Shown here piece after piece: positions 28,326 through 36,687 of a stretch of DNA of 64,000 nucleotides. Every line of letters starts with the position of its first letter. Position 1 is the stretch's first letter. The notes below the pieces were generated by a model. That model worked only from the letters and a program-made list of their open reading frames with translations. It ran no database searches and had not been told where the DNA came from. Source of the DNA: Bordetella parapertussis (lineage in GTDB: Bacteria > Pseudomonadota > Gammaproteobacteria > Burkholderiales > Burkholderiaceae_B); contig CAMBZR010000004.1 in NCBI GenBank assembly GCA_945872285.1, positions 18,117-82,116 on the forward strand, given 5' to 3'. Position numbers and translations under genes: made by a program.

Positions 28326-29031
28326 CCTAGTCACCGGGGGCAGCCGTGGCATTGGTCGTGCAGTGGTTGAGCGTTTACTTAGCCAAGGCTACGAGGTCTT
28401 AAACTTTAGCCGGACTGCACCTAAGCAGTTATTGCCAGGCGAGATTTTTGAATCAGTCGATTTGGGTAACGCCAAGCGCACACGTGAGGCGATTGGCGAC
28501 TGGGCGGCCAAAAAACAGATTTTGAGTCTGGTCAATAACGCGGCAATGATTCACGTGGCCAAGATTGAAAACGTGACCGCTGAGCAAATCGAAGAAATGG
28601 TTGCCTTAAATATGGTGGCACCTTTGTTGTTAATGCAGGGTGTGCTACCCGCGATGCGCGCCAATAAATATGGCCGCATTGTTAACCTCAGTAGCCGCGC
28701 CATGCTGGGTAAAGATGGCCGCACCGTGTATGGCGGCACCAAAGCAGGCTTGGTCGGCATGACACGCACCTGGGCGCTTGAGACTGCCGCGCAGGGCATT
28801 ACGATCAATGCCATCGCTCCAGGCCCGATTGCAACGGATTTGTTTTTGGACAGCAACCCCCCTGAGCTGCCACAAACCAAAAAAATCATGGCGTCGATTC
28901 CGGTCGGTCGCTTCGGTGCCCCCGACGAAGTCGCGCACGCGATCTGCATGTTTCTGGATCCCAAAGCGGGTTACATCACCGGGCAACTGCTGTATGTGTG
29001 CGGTGGGTTGTCGGTGGGTTTGACGGGGTAG
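28309..29031 (+). CDS. Short-chain dehydrogenase/reductase
   Basis: 240-aa SDR with TGGSRGIG cofactor loop, NNAAM (variant of NNAG), catalytic Ser in NLSSRAML and YGGTK (the YxxxK pair), and C-terminal GQLLYVCGGLSVG. Arg following the second strand (NFSRTAP) hints at NADP(H). Start ATG 28309 lies in the second copy of a 17-bp duplication. The upstream ATG 28292 leads only to a six-residue frame. Paired with the Bug gene; substrate unknown. Confidence 0.9.
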   Translation: MKGTTALVTGGSRGIGRAVVERLLSQGYEVLNFSRTAPKQLLPGEIFESVDLGNAKRTREAIGDWAAKKQILSLVNNAAMIHVAKIENVTAEQIEEMVALNMVAPLLLMQGVLPAMRANKYGRIVNLSSRAMLGKDGRTVYGGTKAGLVGMTRTWALETAAQGITINAIAPGPIATDLFLDSNPPELPQTKKIMASIPVGRFGAPDEVAHAICMFLDPKAGYITGQLLYVCGGLSVGLTG

Positions 29032-29072
29032 AGAGAATTTTGGCGCGGCAACGTTGACCGTTGCTGTGTCAG

Positions 29073-29735
29073 TTAAGCCCTGATAGCTTCAAACTTTTTG
29101 TCGTGCATCACGTCTTCGACCGATTGCCCTGCACGTACGGCTTGCACCATACCGTCTTGGCGTGAGGCAATGCGTTGCGCTAGCGCCAACACCTCGTCGA
29201 TTTTTGCGGCGGGCACAAAGACGGTACCGCAGCGGTCTGCAATCACGTAATCATCTTCATACACGGTCACACCTGCCACCACAATCGGCGTACCCGAGGC
29301 GATTTGCACTAAGCGATTGCGTGCGCTGATCATCGTCAAGCCGCGGCCATAGACCGGGTAGTCGATCGATTCGCTGCCTTCAATGTCACGACTCATGCCG
29401 TCAATCACCGAGCCGCGAATCCCTTTCATCTTGGCAGCATTCGCCAAAATATCACCCCAACACGAAATCCCTTCAGCGCCACCGGTGATCACTAAGACGC
29501 GATCATCGGTCGTGACGCTGGCAATGACAGGTGAAATCAAATGCACCGTTGGCGCTGTACCTGTTTTAGGACCAAGCTGAATCGTTGAGGCACGACCAAC
29601 GATTTTTGGGCAGTTCCATAACGGGCGCAGCCCATAGGTGGCGCCAGGCAGCCTCATAAAATCCATGGCGTCAGACACCGTGTTGGTATCTAGCGAGGCC
29701 AGGGTGGTGAGCGCAGTGTTTTCAATCGAAGTCAT
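29073..29735 (-). CDS. RraA-family protein, probable HMG/CHA-type class II aldolase or oxaloacetate decarboxylase
   Basis: 220 aa of the RraA/methyltransferase-like fold. The catalytic Arg116-Asp117 pair in VIDGMSRDIEG is present. The Asp binds the divalent metal in the 4-hydroxy-4-methyl-2-oxoglutarate aldolases and is lacking in true RraA RNase E inhibitors, so an enzyme that cleaves a 2-oxo-4-hydroxy acid to pyruvate is favoured. Last gene of the operon hydrolase / NMT1-type protein / Bug protein / aldolase, nine bases after the Bug gene. Confidence 0.85.
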   Translation of the reverse strand: MTSIENTALTTLASLDTNTVSDAMDFMRLPGATYGLRPLWNCPKIVGRASTIQLGPKTGTAPTVHLISPVIASVTTDDRVLVITGGAEGISCWGDILANAAKMKGIRGSVIDGMSRDIEGSESIDYPVYGRGLTMISARNRLVQIASGTPIVVAGVTVYEDDYVIADRCGTVFVPAAKIDEVLALAQRIASRQDGMVQAVRAGQSVEDVMHDKKFEAIRA

Positions 29736-29744
29736 AGGTAAGAT

Positions 29745-30728
29745 TCAATCAAGTTGAATGTTGGCACGGGCAGCGACAGCTTGCCATTTTTTTAACTCGC
29801 CCTGCAAAAACTGTTGAGTTTGTTCGGGCGTCATAATTAAGGGCTCAATCGCCATCTCTGCTAAGCGTGCAACATAGTCTGGGTTCGCGATGATGTTGTC
29901 GTTCCAGGCGCGCAGCTTGGCTTGTATGTCGGCAGAGGTTTTAACTGGCACAGCGATACCCCACCACGAACTAGACACCATATCGGGCATGCCAAGTTCT
30001 ATAAAAGTCGGTACTTGGGGTAAAGGTTTTAGGCGACTTGTGTGGGCGACTGCAAGCGCTCGCAGCTTGCCGTCTTCGATTTGCGCCTTAAAGGTGCTAA
30101 GGTCGTTCACAATCAAATCGACCTCGCCCTTTAAAACAGCCATCGTCGCGGGTGCGCCGCCTTTGTAGGGCACGTGCAAAATATCAATGCCACTTTGATA
30201 TTTGAATAACTCGCCGCCCATCTGCACGATGCTGCCCGCGCCAGCCGAGGCAAAGCTGAGTTTGCCCGGATTTTGTTTGGCCAAGGCAATTAGATCGGCC
30301 AGATTCTTAATCGGAAGATTCGCATTCACCACTAACAAGTGTGGAGCATTTGCGATCAAGGCAATCATTGAAAAATCTTTTTGAAAGTTGTAAGGAAGAT
30401 TTTTCATGATCACTTGATTGATCACGCCCGTGCTCGCGGTGCTAAACAAAATTGTGTAGCCGTTGGGCTCGGCTCGCGCGGCATTTTGTGTGCCGATAAT
30501 GCCAGCGGCTCCACTGACATTTTCGACAACAACGGGTTGGCCAGCTAGCTTGGATAGTTGTTGCGCATACAGCCTCGCCACGATATCTGTGGGGCCACCT
30601 GCCGGAAACGGCACGATTAGCTGCAGCTGACGATTCGGGTAGGGCGCCTGCGCGAAGGCGTTAGGTGCCAGAGCGCCACAGGTCAGAAAAAACACGCCGA
30701 TCGTTCGGATAATTTTGAAATATTTCAT
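29745..30728 (-). CDS. Bug/TctC-family periplasmic solute-binding protein
   Basis: 327 aa with a Sec signal (hydrophobic core 10-22, cleavage near AFAQA). Hallmarks LIVPFPAGGPTDIVAR, VVVENVSGAAGIIG and LSFASAGAGSIVQMG. Second Bug protein within 3.5 kb, again without TctA/TctB. It lies in an operon between an NMT1-type binding protein and the aldolase, which suggests that its ligand is a carboxylate processed by the operon. Confidence 0.93.
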   Translation of the reverse strand: MKYFKIIRTIGVFFLTCGALAPNAFAQAPYPNRQLQLIVPFPAGGPTDIVARLYAQQLSKLAGQPVVVENVSGAAGIIGTQNAARAEPNGYTILFSTASTGVINQVIMKNLPYNFQKDFSMIALIANAPHLLVVNANLPIKNLADLIALAKQNPGKLSFASAGAGSIVQMGGELFKYQSGIDILHVPYKGGAPATMAVLKGEVDLIVNDLSTFKAQIEDGKLRALAVAHTSRLKPLPQVPTFIELGMPDMVSSSWWGIAVPVKTSADIQAKLRAWNDNIIANPDYVARLAEMAIEPLIMTPEQTQQFLQGELKKWQAVAARANIQLD

Positions 30729-30733
30729 TGTCT

Positions 30734-31639
30734 TCAGCTAAGTGAGTGAAAGGACTTGACGCAAGAGTCATAAAGAATGCGAGTCTGAATAAAGCCCCCT
30801 GCGTGCAGACTGTCGGCCAAGCGATCAAAGCCAGCTCTAGAAACCTCGGGGGTGGTTGCCCAAACCTGACCTTGAAGGTAGCGCTCGATTGCGCGGGTCA
30901 ATACGTCAAGTTTAAGCTCAGCAAAATATGGCTGTACGATTTGAGCAATATCCTGCGCAGAGTGGGCGTACAGCCATGTTTGTAGTGTACCAAGTACCTC
31001 ATTGAGCCGCGCGAACGTAGCCCGTTTTTTGGCGAAACCATCTTGCGAACAAATCAGAGTGGTATACACCGTTGGGCCACGATCGTGAGCAGCATAAAGG
31101 ATTTTATGTTGACCTGACTTTAGTACCTCACTGACGAAAGGCTCAAAGAGCTGAATGACATCGATGTCTTGTGTATCGAGCGCGTGAATTTGTTCGACCA
31201 TCGTCCAGTCGCGCTTGAGCCGCCCACTCAGTTCGAGTTGCTCGATATTTAGGCCCAAGTCTCTGAGGTCAGCCTGCAAGCATAGCCAAGGAGTCGGAAC
31301 TTCAGACACCAAACTTAAGCGTAAATGTGTCAGATCTTGTAGTAAAAAACTCTTTTGAGAACCCACTAAAAAAAATGGATCGCGTGCAACAACTTCGCCA
31401 AAGCAAAGTAGGGAGGAACCCTCTGCGGGGCATGCGTCACGGTCTTTCATGACGCGCATGGGCCCGCCCCAGGTCAAATCGACTGAGCCGTCTTTGATCT
31501 GGTCGATTGCCCCACCTGGTATGCCCGGAGCTAACCAATCAATGTGCAGGCCCGCTTGCTCGGCAAGCCTTAACTCTTTGAGCAAATAAAAGGGCGTATA
31601 AAAAACTGCTCTGAAGTTTTCAGCAAGGGTTAGTTGCAT
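30734..31639 (-). CDS. NMT1/THI5-like (SsuA/TauA-type) binding-fold protein without signal peptide
   Basis: 301 aa starting MQLTLAENFRAVFYTPFYLL and continuing GGAIDQIKDGSVDLTWGGP, the typical first lobe of NMT1-like periplasmic proteins. There is no signal peptide, and an in-frame TGA only ten codons upstream excludes a longer N-terminus, so as encoded it is cytosolic. The Cys-rich active-site motif of THI5 pyrimidine synthases is not seen. No permease or ATPase of the SsuBC type is adjacent. A ligand sensor or an enzyme are open possibilities. Confidence 0.7.
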   Translation of the reverse strand: MQLTLAENFRAVFYTPFYLLKELRLAEQAGLHIDWLAPGIPGGAIDQIKDGSVDLTWGGPMRVMKDRDACPAEGSSLLCFGEVVARDPFFLVGSQKSFLLQDLTHLRLSLVSEVPTPWLCLQADLRDLGLNIEQLELSGRLKRDWTMVEQIHALDTQDIDVIQLFEPFVSEVLKSGQHKILYAAHDRGPTVYTTLICSQDGFAKKRATFARLNEVLGTLQTWLYAHSAQDIAQIVQPYFAELKLDVLTRAIERYLQGQVWATTPEVSRAGFDRLADSLHAGGFIQTRILYDSCVKSFHSLS

Positions 31640-31661
31640 TGCACTTCGCCCATGTGCGCGT

Positions 31662-32546
31662 TCAGTCTTTCATCCCTGTCATCGACGCCACCATGGCGCG
31701 TGGATCGCGCTGCGGCCAGCGACCACTGCTGGCGTGCTGCAAGAACTGCTCAAGCACGTGATTGAACTCGTTGGGCATCTCAATGTTCATCGTGTGCCCG
31801 CAGTTAGGCAAAATCGCTAGCGCCGCAGACGGGATGATTTCTTTCAGCATCAGCCCAGGCTTTAAGCAAGGCCAGTCTTCATCGCCGTTAAAGATCAAGG
31901 TGGGTACGGTCAGTTTTTGCAACTGATCTTTTAGGTTGTACAGCGAAGGTCGTTCGCGTTGAATACCTAATTGCGTGTTGGCAGAGCCCAGCGCTGAGTG
32001 ACCATAAAACTGTTGAATAAATTCTGCAAAGCCACGCGGGTCAGCGCGCTCAAACGACAGGCGCGTGGGGCCAAAGGCGTACTTGTCGACAAAGGCTTTC
32101 ATGCCTTGTTCTAATAACATCTTGGCGCTTGCTTCAGCCTCTTTGCGAAATTGCTCGCCCTGTTCAAGTTCGGCGCCATAGCCGCAGCCCGCTACCACCA
32201 AAGATAAGGCGCGGTCAGGGTGTTGTAAACCAAAATGCAAGGTGGCAAAGCCCCCCATCGACAAGCCCACGATATGGGCTTTTTTAATCTTTAAATGATC
32301 CATGACAGCGAGGATGTCTGCCACCGCGCGGTTTTGCGAATACGAGGACACCTCGGGCGGCACCGAAGACGGTGGATAGCCGCGTGCGTTGTACGTGACG
32401 CATTGATAGCGACGCGCAAAATGCCGCACTTGCGGTTCCCAGCTTTCTTTATGCCCAGCAAACTCGTGAACAAAAATTATCGGGTCGCCAGAACCGGTGG
32501 TTTCATAGCAAAGGTCAACGCCATCGTTGGTGCGTGCGGTCAGCAT
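31662..32546 (-). CDS. Alpha/beta-fold hydrolase
   Basis: 294-aa hydrolase with nucleophile elbow GLSMGG (Ser96), acid Asp in FNGDED and His in NCGHTMN. The oxyanion region is FVHEFAGHKESW. ATG 32546 has a GGAGA site eight bases upstream; an open frame continues 16 codons further but lacks such a site. It leads the minus-strand operon and is divergent from the amidase gene. Related proteins include 3-oxoadipate enol-lactonase and carboxylesterases; the substrate is not assignable. Confidence 0.88.
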   Translation of the reverse strand: MLTARTNDGVDLCYETTGSGDPIIFVHEFAGHKESWEPQVRHFARRYQCVTYNARGYPPSSVPPEVSSYSQNRAVADILAVMDHLKIKKAHIVGLSMGGFATLHFGLQHPDRALSLVVAGCGYGAELEQGEQFRKEAEASAKMLLEQGMKAFVDKYAFGPTRLSFERADPRGFAEFIQQFYGHSALGSANTQLGIQRERPSLYNLKDQLQKLTVPTLIFNGDEDWPCLKPGLMLKEIIPSAALAILPNCGHTMNIEMPNEFNHVLEQFLQHASSGRWPQRDPRAMVASMTGMKD

Positions 32547-32612
32547 AGTGAGTGTTCTCCGTTGTAACTGTTCAAGCTTTGCATGTGAGGGCAAGCGGCG
32601 TCAAGCGATCTT

Positions 32613-32657
32613 GTTGGTGTAAACCCGAAAAGCCCAAGTGTGTGCACCAACTTCGGG
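32613..32657. repeat. Interleaved inverted repeats upstream of the amidase operon
   Basis: GTTGGTG (32613-32619) matches CACCAAC (32645-32651) and CCCGAA (32624-32629) matches TTCGGG (32652-32657), giving two crossing helices as in a pseudoknot. It is in the 160-base divergent region between hydrolase and amidase. The short arms mean chance is possible. Confidence 0.35.
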
Positions 32658-32707
32658 CATAATGATTGCACACAACAATAACATTGCATCACGAAAGGGG
32701 CCAAAGC

Positions 32708-34111
32708 ATGTCGCTGTCTTGGATGGGATTAACAGAGCTCGCGGGACTGCTGAAAGCCGGCAAACTTTCGTCGCTTGAACTCACGCAACATTTGCTGCAG
32801 CGCATCAGTCAGGCAGACGCGACTTTGCATGCGTTCACTGAGGTGTATGCAGACCAAGCCGTTGCGCTCGCGCGTGCGGCCGATCAGGCGCGTACTTCAG
32901 GCCTACCCTTAGGGGCCTTGCATGGTCTGCCGGTGGTCTTAAAAGACCTGCTCGATATTGATGGTCAAATTTGTACGCTTGGTTCAAAGCATTATGTGAC
33001 GCGCCGTGCGACCCAAACCAGTGCGACCGTCGAGCGCTTATTGCAGGCTGGGATGATCCCGCTGGGCAAGCTTCACATGACTGAGTTTGCCTTTGGTGGT
33101 TGGGGCACCAACCCCTTGATGGGCACGCCGCGTAATCCGTGGGATCTTAAAACACATCGCGTGCCAGGTGGCTCTTCAAGTGGAACGGGTGTGGCGATTG
33201 CAGCGGGGTATGCTCCGATCGGAATCGGCAGCGACACAGGGGGCTCGGTAAGGATCCCTTCAGCGTTTAACGGGATAACTGGCCTGAAGGTCACGTTTGG
33301 CCGCATTAGCCTGCACGGCACTGGTTTGTTGAGTTGGACGTTTGATTCGATCGGTCCCATGGGGCGTAATGTTCGTGATTGCGCCTTGGTCTTGGATGCG
33401 TTGGTCGGGCCCGACTCAAGAGACCCCACCACGCTTGAGCAACCGCTCGACATCTTTGCGCGCGAACCACGCAGCGTCAAGGGTATGCAGTTAGCGCTGC
33501 CGGCGGCCGAGCAGTTGCCCGCCTTTATGGACCCCGGTGTGATTGCAGCGTGGCAAGCGGCCGCACGAGTGTTTGAATCCTTAGGTGCAACCATTGTGCC
33601 GGTGCGTTTGCCTGATTGGTACTTTAATCTGTCTGTAAATGCTGGCCGAATTGTCGCGTCTGAAGCCTATGCCTTGCATCGCGCCTATGTCAACGATGCC
33701 TCGGCACAATTAGGCCCAGCAGTCAGACAGCGCATGCAGTCTGCTGAAGCGTTCGAGCCAGGCGCCTATGCGCAAGAGTTACGCACCATGCGTGAACTGC
33801 GCCAAGCGTTTGTTGAGTGGTTCGAGCCCTATGATGCCGTGTTGCTGCCGAGCGCTGCGATCCCTGCAATGCCTGTGGCTGAGGTCGATGAAGCCTCGCC
33901 AATTCCGGGATACCTGACGCGACCCGCAAACTACTTGGGGCTTTGTGGCTTGTCGCAACCTGCGGGGTTGGTGCGCGGCCTGCCGGTGAGCATACAGATC
34001 GTTGGTAAACCTTACGCTGAGCGCACGGTACTCTCGCTTGGTCAGGCGTTTGAGTCGGCGACTGAGTTTCATCGTCAGCACCCTGATCTGTCTGCGCTTG
34101 GACTTGATTGA
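32708..34111 (+). CDS. Amidase signature family hydrolase
   Basis: 467-aa amidase with the Ser-cisSer-Lys triad: Lys79 (VVLKDLL), Ser156 (PGGSSSG) and nucleophile Ser180 (DTGGSVR). It hydrolyses an amide to acid plus ammonia; it is not GatA, since gatB/gatC are absent and the context is a transporter operon. ATG 32708 follows AAAGGGG. The stop overlaps the livM-type start by one base (TGATG), so amidase and transporter form one operon and the imported compound is probably an amide. Confidence 0.92.
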   Translation: MSLSWMGLTELAGLLKAGKLSSLELTQHLLQRISQADATLHAFTEVYADQAVALARAADQARTSGLPLGALHGLPVVLKDLLDIDGQICTLGSKHYVTRRATQTSATVERLLQAGMIPLGKLHMTEFAFGGWGTNPLMGTPRNPWDLKTHRVPGGSSSGTGVAIAAGYAPIGIGSDTGGSVRIPSAFNGITGLKVTFGRISLHGTGLLSWTFDSIGPMGRNVRDCALVLDALVGPDSRDPTTLEQPLDIFAREPRSVKGMQLALPAAEQLPAFMDPGVIAAWQAAARVFESLGATIVPVRLPDWYFNLSVNAGRIVASEAYALHRAYVNDASAQLGPAVRQRMQSAEAFEPGAYAQELRTMRELRQAFVEWFEPYDAVLLPSAAIPAMPVAEVDEASPIPGYLTRPANYLGLCGLSQPAGLVRGLPVSIQIVGKPYAERTVLSLGQAFESATEFHRQHPDLSALGLD

Positions 34112-35088
34112 TGAGTGTCGTGAGCGCTACTCTTTCGCAACAAGATCGCGAACACGGCGATAAAGTTTTTTGGCAGCTCGCGGTCTTGCTAGGTGTCATT
34201 GTCACAACCTACTTTGCCCTGGTGCCGTACTTTGGTTTGAACATCGCGTTTCATTTCTACATGATGATGTGGATCACGATGGCGACGGCCTTCAACATTA
34301 GTTCTGGCTTCTCGGGCTACATGCCCTTTGGCTATGTTGCGTTTTATGGCATCGGCGCGTTCACGACAGCGATCCTAGTCAAAAAGCTGGGCTGGAGCGT
34401 CATCGCAGCTGTGCCGATGGCTGGCGTTGCGGGGGTGATTCTCAGCCTGTTGTTTGCACCGACCCTACGTTTGTCTGGCATTTATTTTGCAATTGTCAGT
34501 CTAGCATTGGCCGCTATTTGTCGTTTGATTATTACCAACCTACCCGAAGAGTGGACCGGTGGCAGCTTTGGTTTGCAGCTAGGTAGCCGTGCAGAGCCTT
34601 TGAATGCCTTCTTTCTGATGATGGGGGTGATGTTGCTGGCGATCGCAAGCGTGTTATGGATGTCGCGCTCGCGCTTAGGCAAAGCGCTCAAGGCGGTGCG
34701 TGACGACCCCGAAGCCGCAAGCATGATGGGTGTCAATATTGGTTGGATTCGCCTAAAGGGCTGGATGCTTGCGGCGTTTTTTCCGGCCTTGTGCGGCGGA
34801 GTCGAGGCTTGGTATACCAACGTGGTCGATACTGAGACGGCGTTCAACACCTTAGTGACGACCAAAACAGTGATTTACGCTGTGGCGGGCGGGCTAGGCA
34901 CGGTCACGGGGCCAATCGTAGGTGCGATTGCCATGTCGTGGATCGACGAGTTGGTGTGGCGTAGGTTTCCTTTGGTCAATCTGCTGATCCTGGGTGTGGC
35001 CGTGATGGCCTTGGTGCTGTTTTTACCGCGTGGCATTGTCGGAAGCGTGTTGCGCGCACGTCCGCGGTGGCGCCGTTTTATTCCTTGA
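34111..35088 (+). CDS. livM: Branched-chain amino acid/amide ABC transporter permease, LivM type
   Basis: 325-aa inner-membrane permease of the HAAT family with about ten hydrophobic helices and the cytoplasmic coupling motif SRLGKALKAVRDDPEAASMMG. ATG 34111 overlaps the amidase stop. In this transporter the LivM-type gene precedes the LivH-type gene, reverse of the E. coli order but frequent in Burkholderiales. Confidence 0.93.
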   Translation: MSVVSATLSQQDREHGDKVFWQLAVLLGVIVTTYFALVPYFGLNIAFHFYMMMWITMATAFNISSGFSGYMPFGYVAFYGIGAFTTAILVKKLGWSVIAAVPMAGVAGVILSLLFAPTLRLSGIYFAIVSLALAAICRLIITNLPEEWTGGSFGLQLGSRAEPLNAFFLMMGVMLLAIASVLWMSRSRLGKALKAVRDDPEAASMMGVNIGWIRLKGWMLAAFFPALCGGVEAWYTNVVDTETAFNTLVTTKTVIYAVAGGLGTVTGPIVGAIAMSWIDELVWRRFPLVNLLILGVAVMALVLFLPRGIVGSVLRARPRWRRFIP

Positions 35089-35095
35089 GGCCGCG

Positions 35096-35977
35096 ATGAC
35101 TGCATTGATGGTAAATGGCTTGGTCAACGGCGTGATTGTCGGGGGCCTCTACGCCTTACTGGGGTTGAGTTTAAGCTTGCTCTATGGCGTGTTGCGCGTG
35201 GTGAACTTTGCTCACGGTGAGCTCGTGATCGCGGGCTCTTATGTCGCCTATGTGCTGTTCAGTACCTTTGGGTTGTCGCCGCTTGCGGCATTGCCATTAG
35301 CCGCGATCAGCTTTTTTATTGTGGGGTGGGGTGCGTATTTTGTACTGATCCCTAGGCTGTCTAAAAGCGACGATCCCGAGACCGCCTCGTTTCTGTTGAT
35401 GTATGGATTTTCAATTGCGATGGCTGCGTTGCTCTTGTTGATTTTTGAAGCCGACTCGCGTTCGATTGATTACTCTTTTGATCCCATTTCGATTCCCATT
35501 GGTCCGGTCAATGTATCGACTGCGCGTCTTGTGGCGCTTGCTGTGACTGCGGTAGTGTCTGCTGTGATGGCGTGGTTTTTGTTCCGCACCCTGCCAGGTA
35601 AGGCCTTGCGCGCGGCGACGATGAATCGCGAGGCCATTCAAATCGTTGGCGTCAATATCGAACGCTTGTCAGCCTTTGCGTTTGCCCTGACCTTTGGCAT
35701 TGCTGGTGTGACGGGGGTCTTGATTGCCTTGGTGTTTCCAGCCTTCGGACCTTTTTCAGGCGCCGAGTATTCGATCATTGGCTTTATTGTGATTGTGCTG
35801 GGTGGCTTGGGCAATCCGATGGGTGCCTTGATTGCCGGAATCTTCTATGGCATTGCCGAGCAGATGGCGACGGTATTTTTGGCGCAAGCGCTCGCGCAGA
35901 TAGTCGGTTTTGGCATGTTGGTTGCGACAATCTTGGTTCGACCGACCGGTTTATTTGGTTTCAGGGCGTTGCGATGA
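35096..35977 (+). CDS. livH: Branched-chain amino acid/amide ABC transporter permease, LivH type
   Basis: 293-aa permease beginning MTALMVNGLVNGVIVGGLYA, the LivH start, with GLSLSLLYGVLRVVNFAHGE and the coupling helix GKALRAATMNREAIQIVG. ATG 35096 was preferred to an upstream in-frame ATG (35030) inside livM, since the family starts here. The stop overlaps livG (ATGA). Confidence 0.93.
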   Translation: MTALMVNGLVNGVIVGGLYALLGLSLSLLYGVLRVVNFAHGELVIAGSYVAYVLFSTFGLSPLAALPLAAISFFIVGWGAYFVLIPRLSKSDDPETASFLLMYGFSIAMAALLLLIFEADSRSIDYSFDPISIPIGPVNVSTARLVALAVTAVVSAVMAWFLFRTLPGKALRAATMNREAIQIVGVNIERLSAFAFALTFGIAGVTGVLIALVFPAFGPFSGAEYSIIGFIVIVLGGLGNPMGALIAGIFYGIAEQMATVFLAQALAQIVGFGMLVATILVRPTGLFGFRALR

Positions 35978-36687
35978 CGGCCTTGATCGAGGTTACAAAT
36001 CTGACCAAACGCTTTGGTGGTTTGACGGCACTTGATGGCGTGAGTCTGACGGCCAGTGCAGGCCAGGTGTTAGGGATCATTGGTGTAAACGGCGCTGGTA
36101 AAACGACGCTCATGAACTGTATCTGCGGCCTCTATGTGCCCGACAGTGGTACGGTGCGCATCGATGGTCATGACACGACAGGTCGACCCTCACACGAGGT
36201 GGCGCAACGGGGCATTGGTCGCACGTTTCAGATTCCGCGCGTGTTTAGAAAAATGTCGCTTATCGACAATCTGATGGTGCCGGTGCTGTCATGGTCACAG
36301 TCCGACACAGAATTAATGTCTAAAGCCGAGATGATTCTCGAGCAGTTTAAGCTCATCGATTTGAGGCACAACTTTGCTGAAGAGCTTTCGGGCGGGCAAC
36401 AAAAGCTTCTTGAGATGGCTCGTATGCTGATGCCTGATCCTCGCGTGGTGATGCTTGATGAACCTTTCGCCGGTGTTCATCCTGATTTATGCGCGTTTAT
36501 GATCGAGCGCATCAGCGATATGGCTGAGCAAGGTAAGGCGGTGCTGTTAATTAGTCACGACCTCACGTCTATTTATCGCCTGTCTAACCACCTTATCGCC
36601 ATGAACCAAGGCCAGGTGATTGCGCAAGGCGGTGTACAAGACATTCGCAGCAACCCTGATGTGATCGAGGCTTATCTTGGTCATTGA
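35974..36687 (+). CDS. livG: ABC transporter ATP-binding protein, LivG type
   Basis: 237-aa cytosolic ATPase of the Liv transporter. Walker A GVNGAGKTT, signature LSGGQQKLLEMAR, Walker B VVMLDEPFAGVHP, and the switch His in LISHD. The GIGRTFQIPRVF Q-loop segment is typical for LivG. It overlaps livH by four bases. Confidence 0.94.
   Translation: MTALIEVTNLTKRFGGLTALDGVSLTASAGQVLGIIGVNGAGKTTLMNCICGLYVPDSGTVRIDGHDTTGRPSHEVAQRGIGRTFQIPRVFRKMSLIDNLMVPVLSWSQSDTELMSKAEMILEQFKLIDLRHNFAEELSGGQQKLLEMARMLMPDPRVVMLDEPFAGVHPDLCAFMIERISDMAEQGKAVLLISHDLTSIYRLSNHLIAMNQGQVIAQGGVQDIRSNPDVIEAYLGH

Noticed and set aside
30734-31639. THI5-type thiamine pyrimidine synthase
   Set aside because: The fold matches NMT1/THI5 proteins, but the Cys-rich and His active-site motif of the pyrimidine synthases is not seen and no thiamine gene is nearby.
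22797-32546. Mandelamide/mandelate pathway (amidase plus benzoylformate decarboxylase)
   Set aside because: A decarboxylase-like ThDP enzyme and an amidase are present, but there is no mandelate racemase, mandelate dehydrogenase or benzaldehyde dehydrogenase, and the acyl-CoA genes do not fit.
33073-33594. Open 173-codon frame on the minus strand inside the amidase gene
   Set aside because: Antisense to the amidase signature region, with no recognisable domain and no start signal.
32666-34111. GatA subunit of the tRNA amidotransferase
   Set aside because: The amidase signature is shared, but gatB and gatC are absent and the gene is coupled to a Liv-type transporter.
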